Of a DNA stretch of 54,543 nucleotides, positions 42,788 to 51,768 are shown in pieces. A program made the translations under genes and the position numbers. The notes under the pieces were generated by a model. It did no database searches. It had not been told where the DNA came from and saw only the letters and a list, made by a program, of their open reading frames with translations. The stretch's first letter is position 1; each line of letters begins with the position of its first letter. Source of the DNA: Tolypothrix campylonemoides VB511288 (GTDB lineage Bacteria; Cyanobacteriota; Cyanobacteriia; Cyanobacteriales; Nostocaceae); the NCBI GenBank assembly GCA_000828075.3, contig JXCB02000002.1, forward strand, positions 1,124,761 to 1,179,303, written 5' to 3'.

Positions 42788-45469
42788 ATGACCCAAGAAG
42801 AAGCAAGATTACAACAAGATCGCGAGAGTGCTTCGCACACGCTACGCGAACGCACCGCCTACTGGAAACGCTGGGGTCCGTACCTCAGCGAACGGCAATG
42901 GGGAACAGTCCGCGAAGATTACAGCCCTGACGGTAGTGCTTGGGACTACTTCCCGCACGACCACGCCCGTTCCCGCGCTTATCGTTGGGGTGAAGATGGA
43001 ATCGCTGGTATTTCTGATAACCATCAAAGATTATGTTTTGCGATCGCTTTGTGGAATGGTCAAGACCCAATTCTTAAAGAACGAATTTTTGGCTTAACAG
43101 GAAATGAAGGCAATCACGGGGAAGATGTCAAAGAATACTATTTCTATCTCGACAACACCCCGACACACTCTTACATGAAATGTCTTTATAAATACCCACA
43201 AGCTGCTTTTCCATATACTCAACTTGTAGAAGAAAACCGCTCCAGAAGCCGTAAAGAATTCGAGTTTGAATTGCTCGATACAGGTGTATTCGCTGAAGAC
43301 CGCTATTTTGATGTATTCGTTGAATACGCCAAAAATACACCAGAAGATATTTTAATTCAAATCAGTGCAGTCAACCGAGGACCAGAGGAAAAAACACTAT
43401 ATTTGTTACCAACGCTATGGTTTCGCAATACTTGGTCTTGGTTTCCTAATCAAGAAAAGCCTTTTGTTAAAGTCTTAAAATCTGATAATCACTTCAGTGT
43501 GATCGAAGCTTTTGAATCAACTTTAGGAAACAGATGGCTATACTGCAACGAAGCAACACAATTGCTGTTTACAGAAAACGAGACAAATTGTAAAAGATTA
43601 TTTGGTGTTAATAATGCTTGTGCCTACGTCAAAGACGGAATTAACGATTATCTGATTGAGGGCCGTAAAGATGCAGTGAATCCTAATCAAATTGGCACGA
43701 AAATGTCAGCTTTTTATGTGTTGACGATCGCACCCGGCGAAACCAAAACTGTGCGCTTGCGACTTTGTAATGATCCAGAACTGGCAGAACCATTCGGTGC
43801 TAATTTTGATACGATTTTGGGCGATCGCACCAGAGAAGCCGATGAATTTTATGAGCGGATTTCTCCCTTTGCTGCAACCGAAGACGAACGCAATGTGCAG
43901 CGACAGGCATTTGCAGGGCTGTTGTGGAGTAAACAATTTTACTATTATGTAGTCGAAGATTGGCTAAAAGGCGATCCCTCAGGTCCAACACCACCAGAGT
44001 CGCGTCAAAAGGGCAGAAACTCCGAATGGCTACACGTTTTTAATGATGATGTGATCTCAATGCCCGATAAATGGGAGTACCCTTGGTTTGCTGCCTGGGA
44101 TTTGGCGTTTCATTTGATACCCTTAGCCATAATTGACCCAGACTTTGCCAAGCACCAACTTACGCGCCTGACACGAGAATGGTATATGCACCCCAACGGT
44201 CAACTTCCCGCTTATGAATGGGCGTTGAGTGATGTCAACCCTCCAGTTCAAGCTTGGGCAGCTTGGCGCATCTACGAGATCGAGCAAAAGATGTACGGAC
44301 GTGCTGATAAGCAATTTTTAGAGCGCGTATTTCAAAAGTTACTCGTCAACTTTACTTGGTGGGTAAATCGCAAAGATATCGAGGGCAAGAATATCTTTCA
44401 AGGCGGTTTTTTGGGGTTAGACAACATAGGTGTGTTTGATCGCAGTTCTGAACTTCCCACAGGAGGCTACTTAGAACAAGCAGATGGTACCAGTTGGATG
44501 GCTATGTTCTCCGTGAATATGCTAGCAATCGCCCTAGAACTGGCAAAAGATGAGCCAGTTTATGAAGACATTGCCAGCAAATTTTTTGAGCATTTTCTTC
44601 GTATTGCGAGTGCGATGGATGGCATTGGCAACGATGCTATAGCACTATGGGATGAAGCTGATGGCTTTTACTACGATGCGCTGCATTTCCCCGATGGTCA
44701 TCATTGCCCAATGAAGGTGCGATCAGTGGTGGGGTTGGTTCCGCTGTTTGCTGTGGGAACGCTAGAACCAGAAATTTTAGAAAAAGTGCCTTCCTTCAAA
44801 CGAAGAACAGAATGGTTTATCCAAAACCGACCAGACTTGACTTCAGGTATCGCTTGTATGGAAACTCTGGGGGCGAGTCATCGCAAATTGCTGGCAATTA
44901 CCAATAAAGATAAGTTGCACCGCATTCTGGAAAAAATGTTAAATGAAGCAGAATTTTTGAGTCCTTATGGCATTCGCTCTGTTTCCAAATATCACCAAGA
45001 GCATCCTTATATCCTAACGGTAAATGGTCATGAGTACCGAGTGGATTACGAACCAGCCGAATCCTGCACTGATTTGTTTGGTGGTAACTCTAACTGGCGT
45101 GGTCCGATTTGGTTTCCGATGAATTATTTGATTATTGAATCACTCCAAAGGTTCCATCACTACATGGGCGACTCATTCAAGGTGGAATGCCCAACAGGTT
45201 CTGGTAATCAGATGACCTTAAACGAAGTGGCAATTGAATTATCTAACAGGCTAGGTCAGATTTTTATGAGAAATTCCTCTGGACGTAGACCTGTTTATGG
45301 TGGTACCGAGGTGTTTCAAACTAATCCACATTGGTGTGACTTAATTCTTTTTAACGAATACTTTCATGGAGACAACGGCGCGGGTTTGGGTGCTAGTCAT
45401 CAAACTGGTTGGACTGGTCTGGTCGCAGAAATGATTCACCGATGCACAGAACATGGCAAAGAATTATGA
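42788..45469 (+). CDS. GH63/MGH1-type glucosidase
   Basis: Encodes 893 residues with an (alpha/alpha)6 barrel of the GH63 group (processing glucosidase I / mannosyl- or glucosylglycerate hydrolase type). Marks: [15 protein letters not shown] near the start, [69 protein letters not shown] and a C-terminal [20 protein letters not shown]. It cleaves alpha-glucosides or a compatible solute; the substrate is not shown. GAGAGG precedes the ATG. Residues about 13-22 (ESASHTLRE) come from a small repeat insertion. No signal peptide, so cytosolic. Confidence 0.88.
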   Translation: MTQEEARLQQDRESASHTLRERTAYWKRWGPYLSERQWGTVREDYSPDGSAWDYFPHDHARSRAYRWGEDGIAGISDNHQRLCFAIALWNGQDPILKERIFGLTGNEGNHGEDVKEYYFYLDNTPTHSYMKCLYKYPQAAFPYTQLVEENRSRSRKEFEFELLDTGVFAEDRYFDVFVEYAKNTPEDILIQISAVNRGPEEKTLYLLPTLWFRNTWSWFPNQEKPFVKVLKSDNHFSVIEAFESTLGNRWLYCNEATQLLFTENETNCKRLFGVNNACAYVKDGINDYLIEGRKDAVNPNQIGTKMSAFYVLTIAPGETKTVRLRLCNDPELAEPFGANFDTILGDRTREADEFYERISPFAATEDERNVQRQAFAGLLWSKQFYYYVVEDWLKGDPSGPTPPESRQKGRNSEWLHVFNDDVISMPDKWEYPWFAAWDLAFHLIPLAIIDPDFAKHQLTRLTREWYMHPNGQLPAYEWALSDVNPPVQAWAAWRIYEIEQKMYGRADKQFLERVFQKLLVNFTWWVNRKDIEGKNIFQGGFLGLDNIGVFDRSSELPTGGYLEQADGTSWMAMFSVNMLAIALELAKDEPVYEDIASKFFEHFLRIASAMDGIGNDAIALWDEADGFYYDALHFPDGHHCPMKVRSVVGLVPLFAVGTLEPEILEKVPSFKRRTEWFIQNRPDLTSGIACMETLGASHRKLLAITNKDKLHRILEKMLNEAEFLSPYGIRSVSKYHQEHPYILTVNGHEYRVDYEPAESCTDLFGGNSNWRGPIWFPMNYLIIESLQRFHHYMGDSFKVECPTGSGNQMTLNEVAIELSNRLGQIFMRNSSGRRPVYGGTEVFQTNPHWCDLILFNEYFHGDNGAGLGASHQTGWTGLVAEMIHRCTEHGKEL
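42823..42857. repeat. Small repeat inserted in the glucosidase N terminus
   Basis: gagagtgcttcgcacacgct followed by acgcgaacgc carries the GCTTCGC/ACGCTACGCG units of the dispersed repeats and encodes about nine to ten extra residues without breaking frame. Confidence 0.5.
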
Positions 45470-46033
45470 AATCAGCGATTAAAGGTGCAAAAATGTGCCT
45501 GTCTCTTGATATTGTTGGTTACAGCCATCGCACTTATATGTAAGGCGCTTGTCCTAAGGAGAAATTCGAGCATCTGTTGTGTTTAGGGACATCCAAGAAT
45601 TAAATTACTCAATTCCTGCATCCAACACCAGTATCCAATTTCTTCTCCCCCTGCCTCCCCTGCTCCCCCTGCTCCCCCTGCTCACCCAAGTGATTGATTA
45701 TTTTTTTATTTGGAAGTCCCTTACTCCCTTCCCAGTCTAAAATTACCTAAATCTCTCTAACTCTTACCTCTGTGTCAACGGACACTTTCCTCAACGGGGG
45801 GGAACCCTCCGTTCGCGTAGCGTGCGCTTTGCGCTCAGTTTGCCCGGAGGGAAACCCTCCTTGCAACTTCTCTCCGCACGGAAGTGTCCTCCTCTGCGCC
45901 TCTGCGGTTTTTTAATTAAGTAATCTTCGGGCGGGAAGGGAGTAGTTATGTTTAATTGATAGCAAACTGCAAACAGGCATTTGGCGCAAGCCGTCTTGAA
46001 GAGAAGGACGCGAAGAAAAAAGGGAAAAAGTTA
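45470..46033. other. Repeat-filled gap
   Basis: No gene seen. It holds miniature element copy 2 (45584-45723), a GC-rich repeat (45795-45870: gttcgcgtagcgtgcgcttt and cggagggaaaccctcc), and a leader with AGGG before the VOC gene. The frame is open upstream of the VOC start from 45956, but this looks like leader. Confidence 0.5.
45584..45723. mobile_element. Miniature element, copy 2 of a two-copy family
   Basis: About 140 bp between TAGGGACATCCAAGAATTAA and TTTTTATTTGGAAGTCCCTTA (inverted). Ends match the element at 13654-13781. The interior is a different, C-rich tandem array (tgctccccc units at 45650-45683), so the two copies share ends, not cargo. Confidence 0.65.
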
Positions 46034-46429
46034 ATGAAAGTTGGAAAATCATATACAAGATTACTTGTCAAGGACTGGAAGGCTTGTTTCTTGTTTTACA
46101 AAGATGTCATAGAATTTGACGTTGCTGTAGAAAATGAACAAGACGGATATGCTGAGTTTAAAGCCGGAGATATGAGACTAACTCTATTCCGGCGGCAAGA
46201 AATGGCACAATTGATTCACAACTCAGATAAGCCTGCCCATGCAGAATGTCAAGATACTGTAGCGTTGATTTTTACTGTGCATGATTTGGAGGAAGAATAT
46301 CAGCGATTAAGACATAAGGGGGTGCAATTTACCGCAGCACCTATGAATAATCCCTACTTTGGAATCAAAACAGCTTATCTTCGAGATCCAGACGGAACTC
46401 TGATTGGCTTATACGAGTTTCTTGTGTGA
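46034..46429 (+). CDS. VOC family (glyoxalase-like) protein
   Basis: Encodes 131 residues from ATG at 46034 with AGGG upstream. Two beta-alpha-beta-beta-beta units of the vicinal-oxygen-chelate fold: YTRLLVKDWKACFLFYKDVI at the start and TAYLRDPDGTLIGLYEFL at the end, where the Glu in LYEF is a usual metal ligand. Activity may be glyoxalase, dioxygenase or antibiotic-binding; it cannot be told. It precedes the receiver-flavoprotein gene by 45 bases on the same strand. Confidence 0.82.
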   Translation: MKVGKSYTRLLVKDWKACFLFYKDVIEFDVAVENEQDGYAEFKAGDMRLTLFRRQEMAQLIHNSDKPAHAECQDTVALIFTVHDLEEEYQRLRHKGVQFTAAPMNNPYFGIKTAYLRDPDGTLIGLYEFLV

Positions 46430-46474
46430 TATATAAAAAACGAGCAATTAAACAACGGAGGTCACCGAAGCGCT

Positions 46475-48139
46475 ATGGCTAAACCTGTAATCATAACCGT
46501 TGACGATGACCCAGAAGTTTTGCAAGCTGTGGCGCGGGATCTACGGCAAGAATATGGCGATCGCTTCCGAATTATCCGCGCCGAGTCTGGTGCAAGTGCT
46601 TTGGAAGCTTTGGAACAACTCAAACTCCGCAATCAGCCAGTGTCACTGTTCCTTGTGGATCAACGGATGCCACAAATGTCCGGCGTGGAGTTTTTGGAAC
46701 AAGCGATATCTATGTTCCCGGAAGCAAAACGTGCTTTACTCACCGCTTATGCAGATACCGATGCTGCTATCCGCGCCATCAACAACACAAAAATTGATTA
46801 CTACTTGATGAAGCCGTGGGACCCGCCAGAAGAACGCTTGTATCCAATACTGGATGATTTACTCGAAGACTGGCAAGCAAACTTCCACCCACCGTTTGAA
46901 GGGATTCGGGTCATCGGTAACCGGTGGTCACCGCACTCACACCAAGTTAAAGATTTCCTAGCGCGAAATCAAGTGCCTTACCAGTGGATGGATATTGAAT
47001 TATCAGAAGAAGCACAAAAACTTACAGAATATGCTGGTGATGATAAATTAAACCTGCCCGTCGTCCTGTTTGCTGACGGTTCCCATCTCATACAGCCAAC
47101 CAACCTGCAAATTGCTGAGAAGATTGGGCTGCGAACTCAAGCAGAAAAACCGTTTTATGACTTGATTATCGTTGGTGGCGGTCCTGCTGGTTTAGCAGCA
47201 GCGGTGTATGGCGCATCAGAAGGGCTACGCACAGTGATGATTGAACGTGAAGCCCCAGGCGGACAAGCTGGAACTAGTTCGCGTATCGAAAACTACCTAG
47301 GTTTTCCCACAGGGTTGAGTGGAGGAGATTTGGCACGACGCGCTGTAACCCAAGCAAGGCGCTTTGGCGTTGAAATTCTCACCCCACAAGATGTTATGGG
47401 TATTCGCTTAGAAGACCAGTATCGAATTGTGCAAGTGGGAGACGGTAGCGAAATCAGTTGCCACGCGATGATTTTAGCGCTGGGTGTGTCGTGGCGGCGG
47501 CTGGATGTGCCTGGACTAGACCGTTTGACTGGTGCAGGAGTCTACTATGGTGCCGCACAGGCTGAAGCAATGAGTTGCCAAGGTGAAGAAGTTTACATTA
47601 TTGGTGGGGCAAACTCAGCCGGACAAGCTGCAATGTACTTTTCCAGATACGCCCACACAGTAACGATGTTGGTGCGTGGCGACTCCCTAACTAAGAGTAT
47701 GTCTCAGTATCTGATTGAGCAAATTGCAGAAACACCAAATATCATTGTCAAGACACATAGTAGTGTGATAGAGGCAAAAGGAGAAACAAGTTTAGAAGCA
47801 CTTACTATTCACAATTCTTTGACAGGTGAAACACAAACCGTTCCTGCAACATCACTATTTATTTTTATTGGTGCCGTTCCGCGTACGGAATGGTTGGATG
47901 GTGTCATTGCACGAGACGATCGCGGCTATATCATAACAGGTCCCGATTTGCAAAAAGATGGGCAACGCATCAAGGGATGGACGCTAGAACGCGATCCCTA
48001 TTTGTTAGAAACGAACGTCCCTGGCGTTTTCGCTGTGGGTGATGTGCGTCATGGTTCGGTGAAGCGAGTTGCTTCCGGCGTTGGTGAAGGTTCAATCTGT
48101 GTTCAGTTCGTTCATCGATACCTTAGCAACGTGTTGTGA
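46475..48139 (+). CDS. Receiver + glutaredoxin-like + thioredoxin reductase-like fusion
   Basis: Encodes 554 residues; GGAGG lies upstream. Domains: response-regulator receiver (1-130) with acidic pocket DDD at 10-12, phospho-acceptor Asp in FLVDQRMP (about 62) and Lys in YLMKPWD; a glutaredoxin-like domain (about 143-225) where the active site reads WSPHSH, so the CxxC is absent; and a flavoprotein disulfide reductase fold (from about 228) with VGGGPAGLAAAVYG, GGQAGTSSRIENY and a second nucleotide motif IIGGANSAGQAA. The TrxR CxxC is replaced by YYGAAQAEAMS. Thus it is a phosphorylation-controlled flavoprotein without the usual disulfides. The two kinase genes nearby are likely partners. Confidence 0.88.
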   Translation: MAKPVIITVDDDPEVLQAVARDLRQEYGDRFRIIRAESGASALEALEQLKLRNQPVSLFLVDQRMPQMSGVEFLEQAISMFPEAKRALLTAYADTDAAIRAINNTKIDYYLMKPWDPPEERLYPILDDLLEDWQANFHPPFEGIRVIGNRWSPHSHQVKDFLARNQVPYQWMDIELSEEAQKLTEYAGDDKLNLPVVLFADGSHLIQPTNLQIAEKIGLRTQAEKPFYDLIIVGGGPAGLAAAVYGASEGLRTVMIEREAPGGQAGTSSRIENYLGFPTGLSGGDLARRAVTQARRFGVEILTPQDVMGIRLEDQYRIVQVGDGSEISCHAMILALGVSWRRLDVPGLDRLTGAGVYYGAAQAEAMSCQGEEVYIIGGANSAGQAAMYFSRYAHTVTMLVRGDSLTKSMSQYLIEQIAETPNIIVKTHSSVIEAKGETSLEALTIHNSLTGETQTVPATSLFIFIGAVPRTEWLDGVIARDDRGYIITGPDLQKDGQRIKGWTLERDPYLLETNVPGVFAVGDVRHGSVKRVASGVGEGSICVQFVHRYLSNVL

Positions 48140-48326
48140 TACTTGAAATGAGTTCACAAGTTGTCTGCCAGATACAGCAACTCTGGTGTTGCATCTACCA
48201 GATTGTAGGGGTACAGTACAGCTGTGCCCCTACAAGCGCCGTGTATTGCAATGAACTGAAAACCTTAATACTGGGAATGTCTTGGATTTGATGCCAACAT
48301 TGATTTAGAACTCAAAGGTGACAGCC

Positions 48327-48594
48327 ATGCAGCAAATAACTCTCGCTGAGGCATCTAAAAATTTGCCTGAATTAATCGAGGGGGAGCATCCCAATTTTAC
48401 GCACTTGCCATTGTGCCCTCACCCCCAACCCCTCTCCCAATTGGGGAGAGGGGAGTCAAATCCTACTCTTATTCCCCTTCTCCCATGGGGAGAAGGGGTT
48501 AGGGGATGAGGGTAAGTAAGGTTTTTACATATTTGGGATGCTCCCAATCAAGGTAGCAATCAATGGCGAAGAAATTATGATTAATGCCTCATAA
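48327..48594 (+). pseudogene. Phd-type antitoxin relic broken by a miniature element
   Basis: MQQITLAEASKNLPELIE is nearly the same as the start of the intact antitoxin at 49253 (MQEITLAEASKQLPELIE). Then a 164-bp element intervenes, and the frame resumes as KVAINGEEIMINAS before a stop at 48594; the intact gene has AAMNGEEIVITKD here. No toxin gene follows. This is a decayed copy of the antitoxin 900 bases downstream. Confidence 0.78.
48382..48545. mobile_element. 164-bp miniature element in the antitoxin relic
   Basis: Inverted ends GGGAGCATCCCAA (48382-48394) and TTGGGATGCTCCC (48533-48545). Flanking direct repeats AATCGAG and AATCAAG differ in one base. The interior carries a CTCACCCCC...GGGGAGAGG-type double palindrome (48417-48510), so one repeat rides in another. 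Confidence 0.75.
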
Positions 48595-48604
48595 CAACAC
48601 TATA

Positions 48605-49180
48605 ATGATGCAACTGATTGCACCTGAAACAACACTTGAGACTTCACGGCTGTTGCTTGAGCCACTGGTGGCATCTCATGCAGTACATATCTACAGGGAA
48701 TTGCAGGATGAAAGGCTTTATCAGTTTATCCCACAGGAGCCTCCTATATCATTGCAGGTTTTGGAGGCTCGATACCGTGCGCTATCTTCAAGGCTTTCTC
48801 CTGGCGGGCAACAAGCATGGCTAAATTGGGCTGTGAGTCTTCGCGCTGGAACATATATTGGAACATTGGAAGCAACAGTATATCCTAACCGGACAGCGGC
48901 GATCGCCTACATGATTTTCCCACCATTCTGGCGACAAGGTTATGCAAAGGAAGGATGTTTACAACTGCTAAATCATCTTTTCAACGACTATCAAGTCAAC
49001 CTTGTGGCAGCCGAGATAGACACTCGTAACGTCGCGTCGATTGAACTCATTAAATCACTTGGATTTAAGCACGTGTCCACAAAAGAAAACGCAGACTTTT
49101 TTAAAGGATGTGTCAGCCACGAGTATCGATATGAGTGTATGTCGTCTTTTACTTCACTCACTCATCTGCCAGTTGGATAA
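48605..49180 (+). CDS. GNAT acetyltransferase (RimJ/RimL type)
   Basis: Encodes 191 residues from ATG at 48605; ATG at 48584 is possible. The N-terminal LETSRLLLEPLVASHA and the acetyl-CoA site FPPFWRQGYAKEGC, then NVASIELIKSLGFKHV, mark the RimJ/RimL group that acetylates N-terminal or other amines. Target is unknown. It sits between the antitoxin relic and the intact toxin-antitoxin pair. Confidence 0.85.
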   Translation: MMQLIAPETTLETSRLLLEPLVASHAVHIYRELQDERLYQFIPQEPPISLQVLEARYRALSSRLSPGGQQAWLNWAVSLRAGTYIGTLEATVYPNRTAAIAYMIFPPFWRQGYAKEGCLQLLNHLFNDYQVNLVAAEIDTRNVASIELIKSLGFKHVSTKENADFFKGCVSHEYRYECMSSFTSLTHLPVG

Positions 49181-49252
49181 ACTAAACTAAGGTTTTGCAT
49201 CAAACAACCAATTTTTGATGTAAGTATGAATTAGGAACAAGAGGTGACACTC

Positions 49253-49474
49253 ATGCAAGAAATAACTCTCGCTGAAGCATCTAAACAATTGCCTGAATTA
49301 ATTGAAGCCGCCATGAATGGCGAAGAAATCGTGATTACAAAAGACAATCAACCTGTTGTCAGACTAACTCCTGTGTCGCCTGAACGTCGTTCACTGTTTG
49401 GAAGTGCTAAAGGCTTGATTACAATATCAGATGATTTTGATGAACCGCTAGAAGACTTTAAGGATTATATGTAA
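49253..49474 (+). CDS. Phd/YefM family antitoxin
   Basis: Encodes 73 residues; AAGAGG precedes ATG at 49253 (a GTG at 49244 is less likely). The N-terminal ITLAEASKQLPELIEAAMNG and IVITKDNQPVVRL form the DNA-binding Phd fold; the acidic tail (SDDFDEPLEDFKDYM) would cover the toxin. It neutralises the PIN toxin encoded next and likely represses its own operon. Its stop overlaps the toxin ATG by one base. Confidence 0.9.
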   Translation: MQEITLAEASKQLPELIEAAMNGEEIVITKDNQPVVRLTPVSPERRSLFGSAKGLITISDDFDEPLEDFKDYM

Positions 49475-49860
49475 TGAAGCTGCTGCTGGATACTCACACA
49501 TTCATTTGGTTTTTTACAGGCAATACAAAAATCAGCAACCAAGCCAGGGCGCTCATTGAGAATCAGGATAACGAAAAGCTGCTAAGTACAGCTAGTGTCT
49601 GGGAAATAGCAATTAAACAAAGTACAGGCAAGCTGAGTTTTCATCTGCCATTTGAGGTGTTTATCAAGCAGCAACTTAGTCTTAATGACTTCAATTTACT
49701 AGACATCAACCTCGACCACCTTGCTGTTGTTGCTACTCTACCTTTTCACCATCGTGACCCATTTGACAGGCTTTTAATTGCACAGTCTATCGTAGAAAAA
49801 ATACCTATTTTAAGTGTAGATTCAGCCTTTGATGCCTATCCTATTGAACGGCTGTGGTAG
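49474..49860 (+). CDS. vapC: PIN domain toxin (VapC-like)
   Basis: Encodes 128 residues of a PIN-domain RNase. Acidic metal ligands: Asp in LLLDTHTFIW, Glu in SVWEIAIK, Asp in HHRDPFDRLLIAQ and Asp in SVDSAFDAY. It would cut RNA when the antitoxin is lost. The start is coupled to the antitoxin stop (TAATG). Its end overlaps open frame upstream of the kinase gene by a few bases, though that kinase probably starts later. Confidence 0.9.
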   Translation: MKLLLDTHTFIWFFTGNTKISNQARALIENQDNEKLLSTASVWEIAIKQSTGKLSFHLPFEVFIKQQLSLNDFNLLDINLDHLAVVATLPFHHRDPFDRLLIAQSIVEKIPILSVDSAFDAYPIERLW

Positions 49861-49898
49861 ATAAAAAAATTAATATTATTAAATATAAGGAGTTGCCA

Positions 49899-51302
49899 TT
49901 GCTGCACGACTCAAATCAAATGACGCTGTTTCCTAAATTGCCAGATGATGCTTTAGAAGAGATGAAGCAGTTTGGTAAAGAAATACAACTGAACGCGGGC
50001 GATGTGCTGTTTAGTGAAGGTGACTCAAATTATAACTTTCACGTTGTCTTAGAAGGCGAAATTGAAATCACTAAGCAAGTTGGCGTTGAAACGAAAGTGC
50101 TGGCTGTTCATCATCGTGGTGAATTCATGGGGGAACTTTCAATGCTGACAGGTACCGGTGCGATCGCCTCAGCCCATGCGATCGCACCCAGTCGCGTTTT
50201 GCAAATTGACATAGAAACATTCAGACATATCCTGATTGACTGTTCGCCTATTGCTGACATCATTCTCAGTGCTATGGCGGGACGCACCAAAGATGTGGAA
50301 GTGCAACTGCGGCAGCAAGAGAAGATGGCAGCCTTAGGTAAAATGTCAGCAGGTTTGGCACACGAATTGAATAATCCAGGGGCGGCGGCGCGACGGGCGG
50401 CTTCCCAGTTGCGCGAGAATTTTCAAAACTTGCAAACTCAAGCTTTAGCGCTCAATTTACTATCCAAAGAGCAACTAAAATTTATTAATGATATTCAACA
50501 TCAAGCAACATTACACGCCTGTCAATCGTCCAAACTTGACCCCATTACCCAAAGCGATCAAGAAGACGAAGTGACAGAATGGCTGGAAGACCATGATATC
50601 AGTAATAGTTGGAAACTTGCCCCCACATTAGTTAACGCCGGACTAGACACTTTAAAGCTTGATACTCTTGCTGACAACATTCCCGCTGACTGTCTAAGTC
50701 ATGTCCTTACATGGCTAGAAGCAACACTTTCATCCTTCGGACTAATCCACGAAATTGAGCAAAGTACCGTCCGTATTTCTGAGTTGGTGAAAGCAATTAA
50801 AGGTTATTCCTACATGGATCAAGCCCCTGTGCAAGAAATAGATGTGCATGAGGGAATTGAAAACACTCTGCTCATTCTTCATCATCGTCTCAAAAAAGGA
50901 GTCATTGTTAAGCGAGAGTATGACCGCACTTTGCCAAAAATTTGTGCTTATGCCAGTGAACTTAACCAAGTTTGGACAAATTTAATTGACAATGGCATAG
51001 ATGCGATGAGTGGCAAAGGTGATTTGACGATTCGTACTTATAGAGAAAATAATTGTCTGGTTGTGGAAATTAAAGATACTGGGGTAGGTATTCCACCAGC
51101 AATTCAATCCCGAATTTTTGAACCATTTTTCACAACTAAAGGAGTTGGTAAAGGCACAGGCTTAGGTTTAGAAATTGCTTATCGCATTATCGTTAACAAA
51201 CATCACGGTGATATTCGGTTTGAATCGAAACCTGGTGAGACACGCTTTCGAGTAAATTTGCCTATTCAAGGTGTAAATTCATGTCAAAAGGTTTGTGAGT
51301 AG
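49899..51302 (+). CDS. cNMP-binding histidine kinase 1
   Basis: Encodes 467 residues from TTG at 49899; AAGGAG lies five bases upstream, and this start lines up with the paralogue at 51769. A cyclic-nucleotide-type sensor domain (about 10-125, GDVLFSEGD ... GEFMGELSMLTG) is followed by a His-box MSAGLAHELNNP with the phospho-His, a helical part (LDPITQSDQEDEVTEWLE), and an ATPase part with N-box NQVWTNLIDNGIDA, G1 DTGVGIPP, F-box FEPFFTTKGVG and GTGLGL. It would phosphorylate a receiver; the fusion protein at 46475 is the obvious candidate. No membrane segments. Confidence 0.9.
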   Translation: MLHDSNQMTLFPKLPDDALEEMKQFGKEIQLNAGDVLFSEGDSNYNFHVVLEGEIEITKQVGVETKVLAVHHRGEFMGELSMLTGTGAIASAHAIAPSRVLQIDIETFRHILIDCSPIADIILSAMAGRTKDVEVQLRQQEKMAALGKMSAGLAHELNNPGAAARRAASQLRENFQNLQTQALALNLLSKEQLKFINDIQHQATLHACQSSKLDPITQSDQEDEVTEWLEDHDISNSWKLAPTLVNAGLDTLKLDTLADNIPADCLSHVLTWLEATLSSFGLIHEIEQSTVRISELVKAIKGYSYMDQAPVQEIDVHEGIENTLLILHHRLKKGVIVKREYDRTLPKICAYASELNQVWTNLIDNGIDAMSGKGDLTIRTYRENNCLVVEIKDTGVGIPPAIQSRIFEPFFTTKGVGKGTGLGLEIAYRIIVNKHHGDIRFESKPGETRFRVNLPIQGVNSCQKVCE

Positions 51303-51330
51303 AATTTTCACGCGTGATTGAATGCAAGCT

Positions 51331-51702
51331 ATGACTGAGATTTTCCAAACACAGCGTTTAATTATTCGTAAGTGGATACCTGAAGCTGATGCTGCACAAG
51401 CCTTTGAAATTTATGGCGATCCAGAGGTGGTGCGGTTTCTGAGTAGCAACAAGCCAGAGGAGAGTGTGGAAAACGTTCGGGCGAAACTGCAACCAGTGAG
51501 TGAACGCTATGCCCAACTTAATAATGGTTCTGGCTTGTGGGCAATTGTTTGCGTCTTTGCGACTTTGCGCGAGACAAAAAAGTCTATGTACCAGAAAATA
51601 GCCGTAAAAGAGCATCTTCAGGAATTAAAGCCTGTACACGATGGAGGTTTACGGTTATCTGATAATGTGGTTAATTTGCTCAAACAACAAGCCGGAGAGT
51701 AA
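51331..51702 (+). pseudogene. GNAT acetyltransferase fragment with foreign tail
   Basis: ATG at 51331 starts FQTQRLIIRKWIPEADAAQA and a following EIYGDPEVVRFLSS, clear GNAT N terminus. After about 70 residues (SGLWAIV) it changes to a repeat-like CVFATLRETKKS (gtttgcgtctttgcgacttt, a common intergenic motif) and ends with LKPVHDGGLRLSDNVVNLLK. The acetyl-CoA-binding half is absent. So it is a truncated gene fused by chance to other sequence, lying between the two kinase genes. Confidence 0.65.
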
Positions 51703-51768
51703 TTTGAGAACCTATTTAAAACAGTACTTTAACTATTAATTTAATACTTACAAATTCAAAGTGTAACT

